The notes: generated by a model not told the origin, from the letters alone. Positions 8,256 to 17,864 are shown, counted from the stretch's first letter. The stretch: 64,000 nucleotides of DNA from Anaerobacillus alkaliphilus (GCF_004116265.1 NZ_QOUX01000001.1:434001-498000); one strand, 5' to 3'. Made by a program: numbers and translations.

Positions 8256-9173
8256 CTGTCTAAATTATTTACTTATAGTTTACTAGTGTTTGTCATGTTT
8301 ACGTGGGGATTAAATATTGTCGCCATTAAATATATGGTTACCTATTTACCTCCGATCGCGATGCAGGGAATACGAATTTTTGTCGCAGGCTTGGCTGCAT
8401 TAATTGTCCTTTATTTTTTGAGAGATCTCCGGAAATTGACCAGAAGTGAATGGAAATTAGCTCTTATGGCAGCGGTTTTTGGTCAGCTCGGTCACCATAC
8501 GTTCTTAGCACTAGGATTAGCTGGTACAACAGCCACAAATGGTGGGTTAATTCTTGGTTTGATACCTTTGACTACAGTGATAATGACGATGATCTTCTTA
8601 AGAGAACGTCCAACATGGTTGAGGTTCTTCGGGATTTTCCTTGGCTTCTTGGGAGTAGCAATGGTTGTATTACAAATTGGTGAGGGTATCGGAGCAGTTT
8701 CTAGAGGTGATTTGTTTATTTTCATCTCAATGGTATCCCAGGCATTTAGCTTTATCCTTATCAGAAAAATCACTGTGACATTATCACCACGCCAATTGAC
8801 TGCCATCCTTTTGTTAATTGGATCTCTGATGACGACAAGCGCAAGTTTTATTTTTGAAGGAAATGTTGTTAGCGCGATTGTTGGAAAGCCAAGTATGGTT
8901 TGGGTTGTGTTTTTCTTTTCAGCAATTATTGCGACTGGACTCGGGCATATCTTCTATAATTTAGCCATCCAACAAATTGGAGCTGGTGAAACGGCGATAT
9001 TTAATAATTTAGTTCCGTTTTTTACATTAGTAGGAGCGTTTCTGTTTTTGAAAGAGGCCATTCTTTTAGCTCAAGTAATTGGATTTATTTTAATTGTCAT
9101 AGGTGTGTTTCTCGGAACAGGTTATTTAGAAATGAAAACGAAAGATAAGTTGAAATATAAGAAAACAGGTTAG
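8256..9173 (+). CDS. EamA/DMT family transporter, probable CTG start
   Basis: About ten transmembrane segments in two EamA halves; FVMFTWGLNIVAIKYMV and the start of the second half are typical. GTG 8286 would cut into the first membrane helix and has no ribosome site. The frame stays open upstream to CTG 8256, which sits 7 nt after AGAAGG and yields LSKLFTYSLLVFVMFTWG, a complete first helix. I therefore prefer CTG 8256. The substrate is unknown. It ends 10 bp before a molybdoenzyme gene, probably one operon. Confidence 0.82.
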   Translation: MSKLFTYSLLVFVMFTWGLNIVAIKYMVTYLPPIAMQGIRIFVAGLAALIVLYFLRDLRKLTRSEWKLALMAAVFGQLGHHTFLALGLAGTTATNGGLILGLIPLTTVIMTMIFLRERPTWLRFFGIFLGFLGVAMVVLQIGEGIGAVSRGDLFIFISMVSQAFSFILIRKITVTLSPRQLTAILLLIGSLMTTSASFIFEGNVVSAIVGKPSMVWVVFFFSAIIATGLGHIFYNLAIQQIGAGETAIFNNLVPFFTLVGAFLFLKEAILLAQVIGFILIVIGVFLGTGYLEMKTKDKLKYKKTG

Positions 9174-9183
9174 GTGATGTACA

Positions 9184-11226
9184 ATGATTGATTATCGAAA
9201 TGAGAAAAGTGGCGTATTTCCATCGGTATGCTCATTAGACTGTCCAGATCAATGTGGCTTACTAGTCCACAAAGAAGACGGGAAAATTGTGAAAATTGAA
9301 GGCGATCCAAACCACCCTGTCACACAAGGGAATATTTGTAATAAAGTTCGTCATATGACGCATCGTCTTTATGATCCGAAGCGACTTGAGTTTCCTATGA
9401 AAAGAGTGGGCGCAAAAGGCGAAGGGAAGTTTGAACGTATTAGCTGGGAAGAAGCAATTAAGACGATCCATGCTCGTTGGACAGACTTGATTGCGACAGA
9501 AGGTCCGGAGTCGATCCTCCCGTACAGCTTTTATGGAAACATGGGGAAATTAAATTCGGAAGGTTTGGATCGTCGCTTCTTTCATCGCTTAGGAGCTAGC
9601 TTACTCGATCGCGCAATTTGTTCAGCTGCGGGATCAACGGGGTATCGTTATACGATGGGCGGTAGCTTTGGAACAGACCCAGAGGAAACAATTGATACAA
9701 AACTATTTATTTTCTGGGGCGTTAATGCAGTTAGTACGAATATGCATCAAGTGGCGATTGCTCAGAAAGCGAGAAAAAAAGGCGCAAAGATTGTTGTGAT
9801 TGATGTGCACAAAAATCAAACAGGCCGGTTAGCTGATTGGTTTATTCCAATTTTACCTGGGACTGATAGTGCATTGGCTTTAGGTCTTATGCATGTCTTA
9901 TTTGCTGAAAACCTGGTCAATGAAAGTTTCCTAGAAACGTATACAGTTGGTCACGCTGAACTGCGAGAGCACGTAAAACAGTATGATCCTGACACGGTTT
10001 CTACTATTACTGGTGTTCCAGTTGAGGATATTTACGAGTTAGCAAGAATGTATGGGACGACGTCACCAGCTTTTATTCGTATCGGTAACGGCATGCAGCA
10101 CCATGACAACGGGGGAATGATTGTCCGTACTGTTGCTTGCTTACCAGCTTTAACAGGTCAATGGCTTGTTCATGGGGGAGGAGCGATTAAGGGGAATGGT
10201 GGATTTTTGGCTCATAACAGTAGTCAACTAGAGAGACCTGATTTATTAGAAAATAAGCAAACACGTGTCATTAACATGAACTTAATTGGAAAAGCATTGC
10301 TAGAATTAGAAAAGCCGGTTCGTTCAATGTTTGTCTATAATTGCAATCCAGCGCTTGTGACACCAGAGGCTAATAAAGTACGAGAAGGATTACTACGTGA
10401 AGATTTATTTCTTGTCGTACATGATCTATTTTTAACGGAAACAGCGATGTACGCTGACATTGTTTTACCTGCAACGTCGTCTTTTGAAAATCTCGATTTC
10501 TTTGCGTCCTACTGGCATCATTACATGCAAATTCAAGAGCCTGTGATTGAGGCTTATGGGGAAAGTAAAAGTAATACAGACGTATTTCGTATGCTTGCCA
10601 GAGAATTCGGATTTGAAGAAGAATGCTTATTTGATAGTGACGAAGAGTTAGTGAAACAAGCACTCGATTTTCCTGAAAGTACTTGGTTAGAGGGAATCAC
10701 CTACGACTCTCTGAAAGAGAACAAATATGTGAAGGCAAATAGGAAATCACTGATGGAAGAGAAGTTGAAGACACCAAGTGGAAAAATTGAGCTTTATTCA
10801 CAAGCGTTAGAGAAAATAGGTCTACCAGGGCTTCCAACGTATACCCCATTAGTAAAAGACAATGATCATCCATTTTTATTTATTCCGGCACCAAACCATA
10901 ATTTCTTAAATTCTACCTTCTCTAATAATGAAAAGCATATTTCGTTAGAAAAAGTAGCTCGTATCCATATTAACCAATCCGATGCCCTTGAATTGGGAAT
11001 TGAGGACGGCGAAAAGGTGAAGGTTTGGAATGAACGAGGTGAGTGTGAGTTAGTTGCTTCTGTTGGAGACAATGTGCTTCAAGGAGTGCTCGTTTCTCAA
11101 GGTTTATGGGCAGACTTACCAGGAACAAAAAATCTGGTTAATGCCTTAACCCCAGACCGAGTCGCAGATATGGGTGGCGGTGCAACGTTTTTCTCTGGAC
11201 GTGTAAGCATTAGCAAAATAGCATAA
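9184..11226 (+). CDS. Molybdopterin-dependent oxidoreductase, YoaE/YyaE-like
   Basis: 680 residues of the DMSO-reductase/formate-dehydrogenase alpha family. Four cysteines near the N-terminus (C16, C20, C24, C52) form the expected [4Fe-4S] site. Molybdopterin-binding regions follow, and the C-terminal molydopterin-dinucleotide domain contains HINQSDALELGIEDGEKV. No twin-arginine signal is present, so it should be cytoplasmic. B. subtilis YoaE and YyaE are the closest relatives I recognise; their substrates are unknown. It follows an EamA transporter by 10 bp and is closed by a strong terminator. Confidence 0.88.
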   Translation: MIDYRNEKSGVFPSVCSLDCPDQCGLLVHKEDGKIVKIEGDPNHPVTQGNICNKVRHMTHRLYDPKRLEFPMKRVGAKGEGKFERISWEEAIKTIHARWTDLIATEGPESILPYSFYGNMGKLNSEGLDRRFFHRLGASLLDRAICSAAGSTGYRYTMGGSFGTDPEETIDTKLFIFWGVNAVSTNMHQVAIAQKARKKGAKIVVIDVHKNQTGRLADWFIPILPGTDSALALGLMHVLFAENLVNESFLETYTVGHAELREHVKQYDPDTVSTITGVPVEDIYELARMYGTTSPAFIRIGNGMQHHDNGGMIVRTVACLPALTGQWLVHGGGAIKGNGGFLAHNSSQLERPDLLENKQTRVINMNLIGKALLELEKPVRSMFVYNCNPALVTPEANKVREGLLREDLFLVVHDLFLTETAMYADIVLPATSSFENLDFFASYWHHYMQIQEPVIEAYGESKSNTDVFRMLAREFGFEEECLFDSDEELVKQALDFPESTWLEGITYDSLKENKYVKANRKSLMEEKLKTPSGKIELYSQALEKIGLPGLPTYTPLVKDNDHPFLFIPAPNHNFLNSTFSNNEKHISLEKVARIHINQSDALELGIEDGEKVKVWNERGECELVASVGDNVLQGVLVSQGLWADLPGTKNLVNALTPDRVADMGGGATFFSGRVSISKIA

Positions 11227-11274
11227 AATTTACCATTGGAAATTTTTGAAAAAAGCATTAATATAGAGAATAAG

Positions 11275-11316
11275 AAAAAAGTTATGATCAGGTACTAAAA
11301 TCATAACTTTTTTTCT
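11275..11316 (+). terminator. Terminator after the molybdoenzyme
   Basis: A 14-bp stem (11275-11288 with 11300-11313) including an A/T extension, ending in a T run. Confidence 0.88.
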
Positions 11317-11344
11317 ATTTCACATCCTTTAAAGGAGATTTTTT

Positions 11345-14300
11345 ATGAGACATGAAAATCGAAAAACGATTTTTAAAGAAGAGCTCGAAAAGCTTCATGA
11401 GCATCAGTATCTTGATCAAACCGATTATGAAAAAGTTGCAGGGGCATATGATCAATATTTTGCTTCATTAGTAGAGCAAGAAGAAGCGGAGGAAGTTAGG
11501 TTAGCTGAGCTTCGTCAAAAGCGACAAGAAGAAGCTAAAAGAATTGAAGAAGAGCGAAGAGAACAGCTAAGACTGAAAAAAGAAGCGAAGAAACTATCGC
11601 CTGAGCAAGTACGTGAACGAAACATTAGCTTGTCGTTAATAGCTGGGGTAATTCTGCTTTTACTTGGTGGAATGGTTCTCGCAACAAGTAGTTGGGAAAA
11701 AATGAACCATTTGATGAAAGTATTATCTATTGGTGGCGTTTCTTTATTATTTTTTGGAATTAGTTATGTTTCAAACAGGTACTTAAAAATCGAGAAAACT
11801 TCGTTTGCCTTTTTAACTTTGGCTAGTTTATTAATTCCAGTGACCTTTGTGGGAATCGGATATTTCCAACTGTTTGGGGAATGGCTCTCACTTTATGGTG
11901 AAGGAAAGTACATTTTAGGCTTGTTAGCTACTGCTGTTTGTTTACCGTTGTATACATGGATTGCAAACCAAAACAAAAATCGCTTGTTTGTTTGGCTATC
12001 CTTTGCAACATTAACAGTATTTACAGGGTTTTTCCTAGCAGCAGTTCAAGTTCCGATTGATTTATTTTACCTAGGAATCATTATTTATAATGGGTTATTA
12101 CTTGTAGGCTATCATTATCTGAAGACTAGTAGAAAATATGATGTGTTTGTTCGTGAATTACCAGTATTTTCACAGCTGAATTTAATTATTAGCACTTTAT
12201 TAATGCTGGCATTTTTCCAAAGCTACTTACTTTATAGTGTTAACATTCTTCTTACGGCCGTTATGTACATGGCGATTGTCTTTGTTTATAACAAAAAAGA
12301 GTTTCATTATGTGTTTACACTATTGTTTGTCTATGGAATGTACCAGTTGTTAGAGCATTCATTCTTACAACCACTAAATTATCTTGGATTTGCCTTGATT
12401 GGGATTGTCTATCTTGTATTAGAAGACCGAGTGCCTGACGGGTTTTTAAAGAAAGTATTTAGATTTACTAGTGGGATTGTCTCAGGATTAGCGTTTCTTT
12501 ATATTAGCTTTGAAGGACTTGTGCTTCGGGCTGATGAAAAATCAATTGTATTATTGATCGCTTACCTTGTCATATCAGTAAATTATATTTATTTGGCACA
12601 TATTACGAACCGTAGAATATTTCAGTATTTAGCTCCTATATTTTTAGTTGCAACAGGCTATCAATCTTGGAATGTATTATCGCCGTTACTAAACGTTGAT
12701 TTGTTTGAAACCTATATGTTTGTTGTTGCTGTTGCATTATTTCTGTTTCTTTATGTGAAAAATCGATTTGCGTACTTGCAATCCATTCAACATTCTAGTT
12801 TATATGTTGCACTAGCGACTATGCTTGTCACTTTGCTACTCTCAGCAGGCAAAGAAGACTATTTACAATTAGCTGTCTTGTTAGTGGTATTTGGCTTTGT
12901 GTTACTAGTCGTTAACACGACCCACTCGAATAAAGATTTTAAGGAGCTAGCAGCTTGGGGAGTGCCGATTTCCTGGTTGTTTGGAATACATGTTTTCTAT
13001 CATGTTTTTGGTATTGGAGATCATTTCTACTTCTATGAAGTTGGTGTGATGGGTCACCTTGCCCTCGCTTCACTCTTACTCTTGGGTATTGGTTTTATAA
13101 TGAAGAAGATATTATTTATGCCTACCTTTACGATAGCGGTTATTGGATATACCTTGGCGTTATTGGGGTCAATTGCAGCAGATATGATGCCTTTACTCCG
13201 TTCAGCTTTTTATTTGATCGGGATAGCCTTATATGTAGTAGTCGTTACTCAGTCGAAAAATAAACAATTTTGGACATTTGTTGCCATAGGAATAGCTGCA
13301 TTTTTGCTAACGTTAATTGAACCATTTAAATTATTTCAGAATTATACTAGTTTCGTTGTTTGGTTATTGTTCATTCCGGTTGTGCTTTTAGTAATTTATG
13401 AGTTTGTTGGAAGAAAAATAGCTGATTTAAAACCTTATTTCTTTTGGACGGCACATGGCTTGTTAGTTGTTTTCGGAGTTTTATCATTAGGTTTGGTATT
13501 GCTTACGGACTTTCATCCGGTAGGAATGCTACTGCCGATCCTTGCCTATGGATATAGTATTTTTCAGCACCAGTCTAAGAGAGAGTGGATGAGTAACGCA
13601 TTTTTATATGCTGCGCTAAGCTCACTTTCTTTGAATGTACTCATTTGGATCAGTTATTATCAGTTGAACATTGGAATTGAACAGAGTCTTACCATTTCAC
13701 TAGTGTTAGTGGCGGTAATCTGGGCGATGTGTCGTAATGATTGGAAAGAGCGAGTGGATATATTCCTCTTTGCACTCGGCTTTATCACATTGTTAAGCTT
13801 GGTCGCTGTTGATCGTTATGATCTAGTAAACCTAACGGCTACAGTGCTTACATCAGCATTTATGATCTATTTACTCTTTAAACGAAAGTGGGATATTGGG
13901 TCTATTGTTCCACTACTCTTAACGAGTGTTTATGTGATAGAGTATTTCTGGTTATTAGAGAAGCCTATGCGAATGATGGCAGTGGTAGTGTCAATTCTGC
14001 TCCTACATGGACTGGGAACGGTACTTTACAAGTCGTTGTTCAAAAAAGTTGCCGAAAACAAGTATCAAATTGATTGGTTTACGTTTATGACTCCATTGTT
14101 TCTGTTTCAGTTAACTCTTGATATTTTTTATAACGATCCACTATGGTTGAAGCTCATTGCTCCAGTTATCCTAGTGTACCTACTGTTTATGCAAATTCGT
14201 CGAGTACCAGGAAGTGTTGGAAGAAATGTTGTCATTACGATTACAGCTTTTTCAGGATTAATACCTTATTACCTGATTGTTGATCATTTTGATGTTCCTT

Positions 14301-14764
14301 CAATTATTGAGGCGGAACTAATCGCTTTACCATTTATTGCACTAACCATCTTTTTAAGTAAAAAGGCTTGGGCTGGGCATGGGAAAACAATGAACACCAT
14401 TCAAGCCGTTGTTCTTGTATTGGTGACATTATTTATTCTGGGTGATGCGCTTGAAAGTAATACGATATATGACGCCATTATCGTTGGTGGGTTAGCATTA
14501 GTTTCAATTATTGCAGGAATGCATTACCGAATTAAATCTTATTTCTTTGTAGGAATTGCCGTCTTATTGATAAATGTCTTTTTACAGACGAAACCATTCT
14601 GGGGGAACCTCCCTTGGTGGATGTATTTGATTATTGGCGGCGCGACTCTGATTGGTTTTGCTTCGTTTTATGAGTGGCAAAAGCAACGACCGAAAAAAGA
14701 AGGAAAAACGTTATTACAGGAAAAGAAAGAAAAGTTCCTTCAGTCCTTTAAAGATTGGAAATAA
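11345..14764 (+). CDS. Very large polytopic membrane protein with N-terminal coiled coil
   Basis: 1139 residues. Residues 1-95 are soluble and strongly charged, with a Glu/Lys/Arg coiled coil around 45-85. The rest is an almost unbroken series of hydrophobic helices, more than 25 by eye, with a lysine-rich tail. AAAGGAG lies 9 nt before ATG. I do not recognise a characterised family; the N-terminal helical hairpin followed by many helices recalls DUF2157/DUF2339-type proteins, which are themselves uncharacterised. It is a single gene between two terminators. No enzyme motif was seen. Confidence 0.8.
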   Translation: MRHENRKTIFKEELEKLHEHQYLDQTDYEKVAGAYDQYFASLVEQEEAEEVRLAELRQKRQEEAKRIEEERREQLRLKKEAKKLSPEQVRERNISLSLIAGVILLLLGGMVLATSSWEKMNHLMKVLSIGGVSLLFFGISYVSNRYLKIEKTSFAFLTLASLLIPVTFVGIGYFQLFGEWLSLYGEGKYILGLLATAVCLPLYTWIANQNKNRLFVWLSFATLTVFTGFFLAAVQVPIDLFYLGIIIYNGLLLVGYHYLKTSRKYDVFVRELPVFSQLNLIISTLLMLAFFQSYLLYSVNILLTAVMYMAIVFVYNKKEFHYVFTLLFVYGMYQLLEHSFLQPLNYLGFALIGIVYLVLEDRVPDGFLKKVFRFTSGIVSGLAFLYISFEGLVLRADEKSIVLLIAYLVISVNYIYLAHITNRRIFQYLAPIFLVATGYQSWNVLSPLLNVDLFETYMFVVAVALFLFLYVKNRFAYLQSIQHSSLYVALATMLVTLLLSAGKEDYLQLAVLLVVFGFVLLVVNTTHSNKDFKELAAWGVPISWLFGIHVFYHVFGIGDHFYFYEVGVMGHLALASLLLLGIGFIMKKILFMPTFTIAVIGYTLALLGSIAADMMPLLRSAFYLIGIALYVVVVTQSKNKQFWTFVAIGIAAFLLTLIEPFKLFQNYTSFVVWLLFIPVVLLVIYEFVGRKIADLKPYFFWTAHGLLVVFGVLSLGLVLLTDFHPVGMLLPILAYGYSIFQHQSKREWMSNAFLYAALSSLSLNVLIWISYYQLNIGIEQSLTISLVLVAVIWAMCRNDWKERVDIFLFALGFITLLSLVAVDRYDLVNLTATVLTSAFMIYLLFKRKWDIGSIVPLLLTSVYVIEYFWLLEKPMRMMAVVVSILLLHGLGTVLYKSLFKKVAENKYQIDWFTFMTPLFLFQLTLDIFYNDPLWLKLIAPVILVYLLFMQIRRVPGSVGRNVVITITAFSGLIPYYLIVDHFDVPSIIEAELIALPFIALTIFLSKKAWAGHGKTMNTIQAVVLVLVTLFILGDALESNTIYDAIIVGGLALVSIIAGMHYRIKSYFFVGIAVLLINVFLQTKPFWGNLPWWMYLIIGGATLIGFASFYEWQKQRPKKEGKTLLQEKKEKFLQSFKDWK

Positions 14765-14773
14765 AAAGTATGG

Positions 14774-14811
14774 CACAAGAATTTTCCAAAAGTGAAAATT
14801 CTTGTGTTTTT
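14774..14811 (+). terminator. Terminator of the large membrane protein gene
   Basis: A 12-bp stem (CACAAGAATTTT at 14774-14785 with 14795-14806), then a T run. Confidence 0.88.
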
Positions 14812-14857
14812 GTTTGTATTTGGAATAATATGCTAGTATACAGAACTGGAGGTATTT

Positions 14858-15355
14858 ATGGATATTAGATTATTAGTTCAAAAGGACGCAGAAGCGTATA
14901 AAAGGTTAAGGCTAGAGGCACTTCAAACAGACCAAGAAGCTTTCGCAGCCACATATGAAGAAGAAGTAGACAACCCTGTGGAACTATACGAAGAAAGATT
15001 TCGTTCTGAATATTCATTTCATTATGGGGCTTTTATAAACGGTGAGCTTGTTGGTGTTGTCTCCCTAGTTCAGGAAACAAAGCTTAAGTTTAAACATCGG
15101 GCAAATATCTATGCCATGTATGTATCACCGTCTGTGCGAGGGCAGGGAGTAGGTAAGCAATTATTGACTCAAGCAATCACAAAAGCAGAAGAATTAGAAG
15201 ATGTCGAACAGTTGTACTTAGCCGTCGTTACGGAAAATACCTCGGCAAGACATCTATATCAGTCTCTAGGATTTGAAGTGTTTGCGAATGATCGTCATGC
15301 TATGAAAATTGGCAATACCTATCTGGATGAAGTGCATATGGTGAAATTCTTGTAA
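14858..15355 (+). CDS. GNAT N-acetyltransferase
   Basis: 165 residues. The acetyl-CoA site is seen in IYAMYVSPSVRGQGVGKQLL (motif A, R/Q-x-x-G-x-G/A type), and the C-terminal ARHLYQSLGFEVF is the usual motif B. The substrate is unknown. GGAGG lies 7 nt upstream of ATG. It begins a four-gene run with tight spacing ending in a phosphotransferase. Confidence 0.88.
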   Translation: MDIRLLVQKDAEAYKRLRLEALQTDQEAFAATYEEEVDNPVELYEERFRSEYSFHYGAFINGELVGVVSLVQETKLKFKHRANIYAMYVSPSVRGQGVGKQLLTQAITKAEELEDVEQLYLAVVTENTSARHLYQSLGFEVFANDRHAMKIGNTYLDEVHMVKFL

Positions 15356-15372
15356 TTCGAAAGGAAAGAACG

Positions 15373-15939
15373 ATGAATACGAACTTGTTAGAAGAAACGT
15401 ATCAGCAGATCGATGAAACGATGGAGCCTGATAGAGTAAATTCAATTGTTACTGTATGGTCGCTTTTAGTGTTGGTTGTTTTGGCCTTTGCCTACTGGTT
15501 AATCTGGGGGTTTGGTAATATTAGCTCCCTATTTTTTATCAAGGTTGGGTTATCGAGTGTCGGATTTATTTTTGTTCATGAATTGCTCCATGCCTTTGGG
15601 TACATGTTGTTCGGAAATGCTTCAAGGAAAGATATTAAATTCGGGGTTATTTGGAGTCAACTCATGCCTTACGCACATTGTAAAGTTCCGATGAAATTGA
15701 AGGGATACCGGATAGCTGTTTTGCTACCGTTAATCGTTTTAGGGGTTTTTCCAACGATCTATGCATTTATGACTGGAAGTGGTTACTGGGCTGCTATTGG
15801 AATTTTTATGATTTTAGGTGCTTTAGGTGATGTCCTGATTTATTGGATCACTCGAAAGTACTCAGGAGAAGAATACGTTCAAGATCACCCTGAAAAAATT
15901 GGTTGTATTGTTTATACGCCAAAGGGGGAGCAACAGTGA
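15373..15939 (+). CDS. DUF3267 membrane protein with HELLH zinc motif
   Basis: 188 residues with about four membrane segments. HELLH at residues 69-73 lies at the start of a helix and matches the HExxH zinc-protease motif of the DUF3267 group. These are presumed intramembrane or membrane-linked metalloproteases; no substrate is known. It starts 17 bp after the GNAT gene, and its stop TGA overlaps the GTG start of a 33-codon gene. Confidence 0.82.
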   Translation: MNTNLLEETYQQIDETMEPDRVNSIVTVWSLLVLVVLAFAYWLIWGFGNISSLFFIKVGLSSVGFIFVHELLHAFGYMLFGNASRKDIKFGVIWSQLMPYAHCKVPMKLKGYRIAVLLPLIVLGVFPTIYAFMTGSGYWAAIGIFMILGALGDVLIYWITRKYSGEEYVQDHPEKIGCIVYTPKGEQQ

Positions 15940-16037
15940 ATGAACTAAGAATGATGGTAGCTGAAAATATTGGAGGCCTTATTCTAGTAGCTGGGTTGAT
16001 AGCAGTCTTCCTATCTATGAAAAAATTAAAAAAGTAG
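15936..16037 (+). CDS. 33-residue single-span membrane miniprotein
   Basis: GTG 15936 overlaps the preceding stop (GTGA) and has a perfect AAAGGGGGAG site 5-6 nt upstream. The product has a short head, one hydrophobic helix (IGGLILVAGLIAVFLSM) and a KKLKK tail, a classic N-out or small anchor peptide. It ends one base before the next gene. The ribosome site, the overlap and the sequence composition all support a real gene. Its function is unknown; it may be a partner of the HELLH membrane protein. Confidence 0.72.
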   Translation: MNELRMMVAENIGGLILVAGLIAVFLSMKKLKK

Positions 16038-16829
16038 GTGAGGACGATAAAACCAATTCTCATTGATGAGATACCAACAGAGATCCAAAACTTCCTTGGA
16101 ACGATTAACAGCGTTCAGTATCCTAGACAGGGACATACATCGGATGTTTGCATCCTAAAATCCGAAGATCGTCATGCTGTTTTAAAGCGAACAAAGGGTA
16201 AACAGTTTTGTGAATGGTTACGAAAGGAAGTAGAGGTTTTAGAAATTTTAGCGCAAACAGATCTTTTTGTTCCGAAGGTTTACATGCTGAAAGATGAGGG
16301 AGAAGAAGTATGGGCATTGCTTGAACTCCTTGAAGGTGAAACATTAAGAAGTTATTTTGCTAGAGAAGAGAACTTAAAGAATAAATACTCAGTCATTTCT
16401 CAGTTTGGACAAGCCCTTGCTAACCTACACGCAACACCATGCCCAAAACCTTTGCAAAAGGGCGATTGGCTTGACGAGATGTTAAGGCAAGCACAGTACA
16501 ATCTAGAAAACTATCAAGTAGAGGGTACGATGAAGCAATTACAATTCTTAATGGAAAATAAACCAAAGCAAATAGAACAATCGCTTATTCATGGCGATTT
16601 CACGATTGATAATGTTCTTGTAAAAGATGGTGTAATTGCCGGAATTATCGATTGGAGTGGTGGTGCATTTGGAGATCCAAGATATGATCTTGCGTTAGCC
16701 ATACGTCCAAAGCCTTCGATATTTGAAGACGAGAAAGAAATTGCAATATTCTTTGATGGGTACGGCAAAAAGATGATAAACGATGCAGAGTACACCTATT
16801 TTGAAGAAGGGTTGTATGCATTTTTTTAG
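16038..16829 (+). CDS. Aminoglycoside phosphotransferase-family kinase
   Basis: 263 residues of the APH/choline kinase fold. The catalytic loop is LIHGDFTIDNVLV (H-G-D-x4-D-N) and the metal-binding loop is IIDWSGGAFGDPRYDLA. The phosphorylated substrate is unknown; resistance should not be assumed. GTG 16038 immediately follows the stop of the miniprotein gene and lacks its own good ribosome site, so it depends on coupling or starts slightly downstream. Confidence 0.85.
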   Translation: MRTIKPILIDEIPTEIQNFLGTINSVQYPRQGHTSDVCILKSEDRHAVLKRTKGKQFCEWLRKEVEVLEILAQTDLFVPKVYMLKDEGEEVWALLELLEGETLRSYFAREENLKNKYSVISQFGQALANLHATPCPKPLQKGDWLDEMLRQAQYNLENYQVEGTMKQLQFLMENKPKQIEQSLIHGDFTIDNVLVKDGVIAGIIDWSGGAFGDPRYDLALAIRPKPSIFEDEKEIAIFFDGYGKKMINDAEYTYFEEGLYAFF

Positions 16830-16936
16830 GAGGATTAGCAGTTGGACGTTAATGCTGAAGCAACTATATTTTGAACTGCCTTTCTGCATTAAAATCTACC
16901 AATCCGTGTTAAGATGACCGAAAAGGAGGTTTTTCA

Positions 16937-17305
16937 ATGAATTTTACACTGAAAACAATTGATCACATCCAATTGGCAGCACCAAAGGGATCGGAAGACC
17001 AAGCGAGAAGGTTCTTTAGAGATATTCTTGGGATGGTAGAAGTAGAAAAACCAGAAGAACTTAAAAAGCGTGGTGGAGTTTGGTTTGCTTTTGGTAATAC
17101 TCAAGTTCATATCGGAATTGAAGAACCGTTTATAGCGGCGAAAAAAGCACATCCTGCGTTTCAAGTAGAGAATATTGAAGCACTTAAGGCACATTTAGAT
17201 GCTTCTGGTGTTGAAGTTATTGTGGATGACAACTTACCAGGTGCAAATCGAATATACATAGCAGATCCGTTTGGAAACCGAATTGAGATTTTAGAATGGA
17301 TTTAA
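16937..17305 (+). CDS. VOC (glyoxalase/dioxygenase fold) protein
   Basis: 122 residues. Typical VOC metal-site positions are seen: H in IDHIQLAAP, H in TQVHIGIE and E in NRIEILEW, with the ADPFGNRIE signature. AAGGAGGT precedes ATG. The family includes glyoxalases, dioxygenases and resistance proteins, so function cannot be assigned. It is followed 13 bp later by a GNAT gene. Confidence 0.85.
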   Translation: MNFTLKTIDHIQLAAPKGSEDQARRFFRDILGMVEVEKPEELKKRGGVWFAFGNTQVHIGIEEPFIAAKKAHPAFQVENIEALKAHLDASGVEVIVDDNLPGANRIYIADPFGNRIEILEWI

Positions 17306-17318
17306 GGAGACGAGATTG

Positions 17319-17864
17319 ATGACAAAGAAATATTTAGAAAGTGAACGAATCTACTTACGCCCATTTAAGAAAGAAGATTTTCAAACTATTCATGATGCCT
17401 TACTTAATCCAGAGTTTCGTAAGTTGACAGGAACGCAAACGTATTTATCGATGGAAAAAATCGAAAATGCGTATGAAAGTTTTAAAAATGATCGTTCCCG
17501 CTTGGATTTTGTGATCGCTTTAAAAGAGACAGATGAAGCAATTGGTGACTTAGCTCTAAATGAACTAGATCATCTAAACAATAATGGTAATGTTCGAATT
17601 GCTCTTTATAAGGAAGAGCATTATGGGAAAGGTCTTGGTCCCGAAGCACTTAATTTAGTACTAGAATATGGATTTGAGGTTCTCAATTTATACCGAATTG
17701 GTCTCAATGTCTACGAATATAACGCACGCGCGATCAAATCCTACGAAAAGTTAGGATTTGTCAAAGAAGGCGTTTTGCGTAGCGAGTTATTATTTAATGG
17801 GACATACTATGATAATTACATGATGAGTGTATTACGTCATGAATACAACAATATAAGAAAGTAA
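17319..17864 (+). CDS. GNAT acetyltransferase, RimJ/RimL type
   Basis: 181 residues. Motifs are SERIYLRPFKKEDF at the N-terminus, YGKGLGPEALNLVLEYGFE (acetyl-CoA loop) and AIKSYEKLGFVKEG near the C-terminus. These are typical of protein N-terminal alanine or spermidine-type acetyltransferases. ATG 17319 is 8 nt from AAGGAGA, better placed than the adjoining TTG 17316. Confidence 0.88.
   Translation: MTKKYLESERIYLRPFKKEDFQTIHDALLNPEFRKLTGTQTYLSMEKIENAYESFKNDRSRLDFVIALKETDEAIGDLALNELDHLNNNGNVRIALYKEEHYGKGLGPEALNLVLEYGFEVLNLYRIGLNVYEYNARAIKSYEKLGFVKEGVLRSELLFNGTYYDNYMMSVLRHEYNNIRK

Noticed and set aside
16038-16829. Aminoglycoside resistance gene
   Set aside because: Only the general phosphotransferase fold is shown; nothing indicates a drug substrate.
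16843-16875. TTG 11-codon frame after AGGAGG following the phosphotransferase gene
   Set aside because: Ten codons before a stop. The ribosome site is good, but the peptide is too short to support; it may be a decayed gene start.
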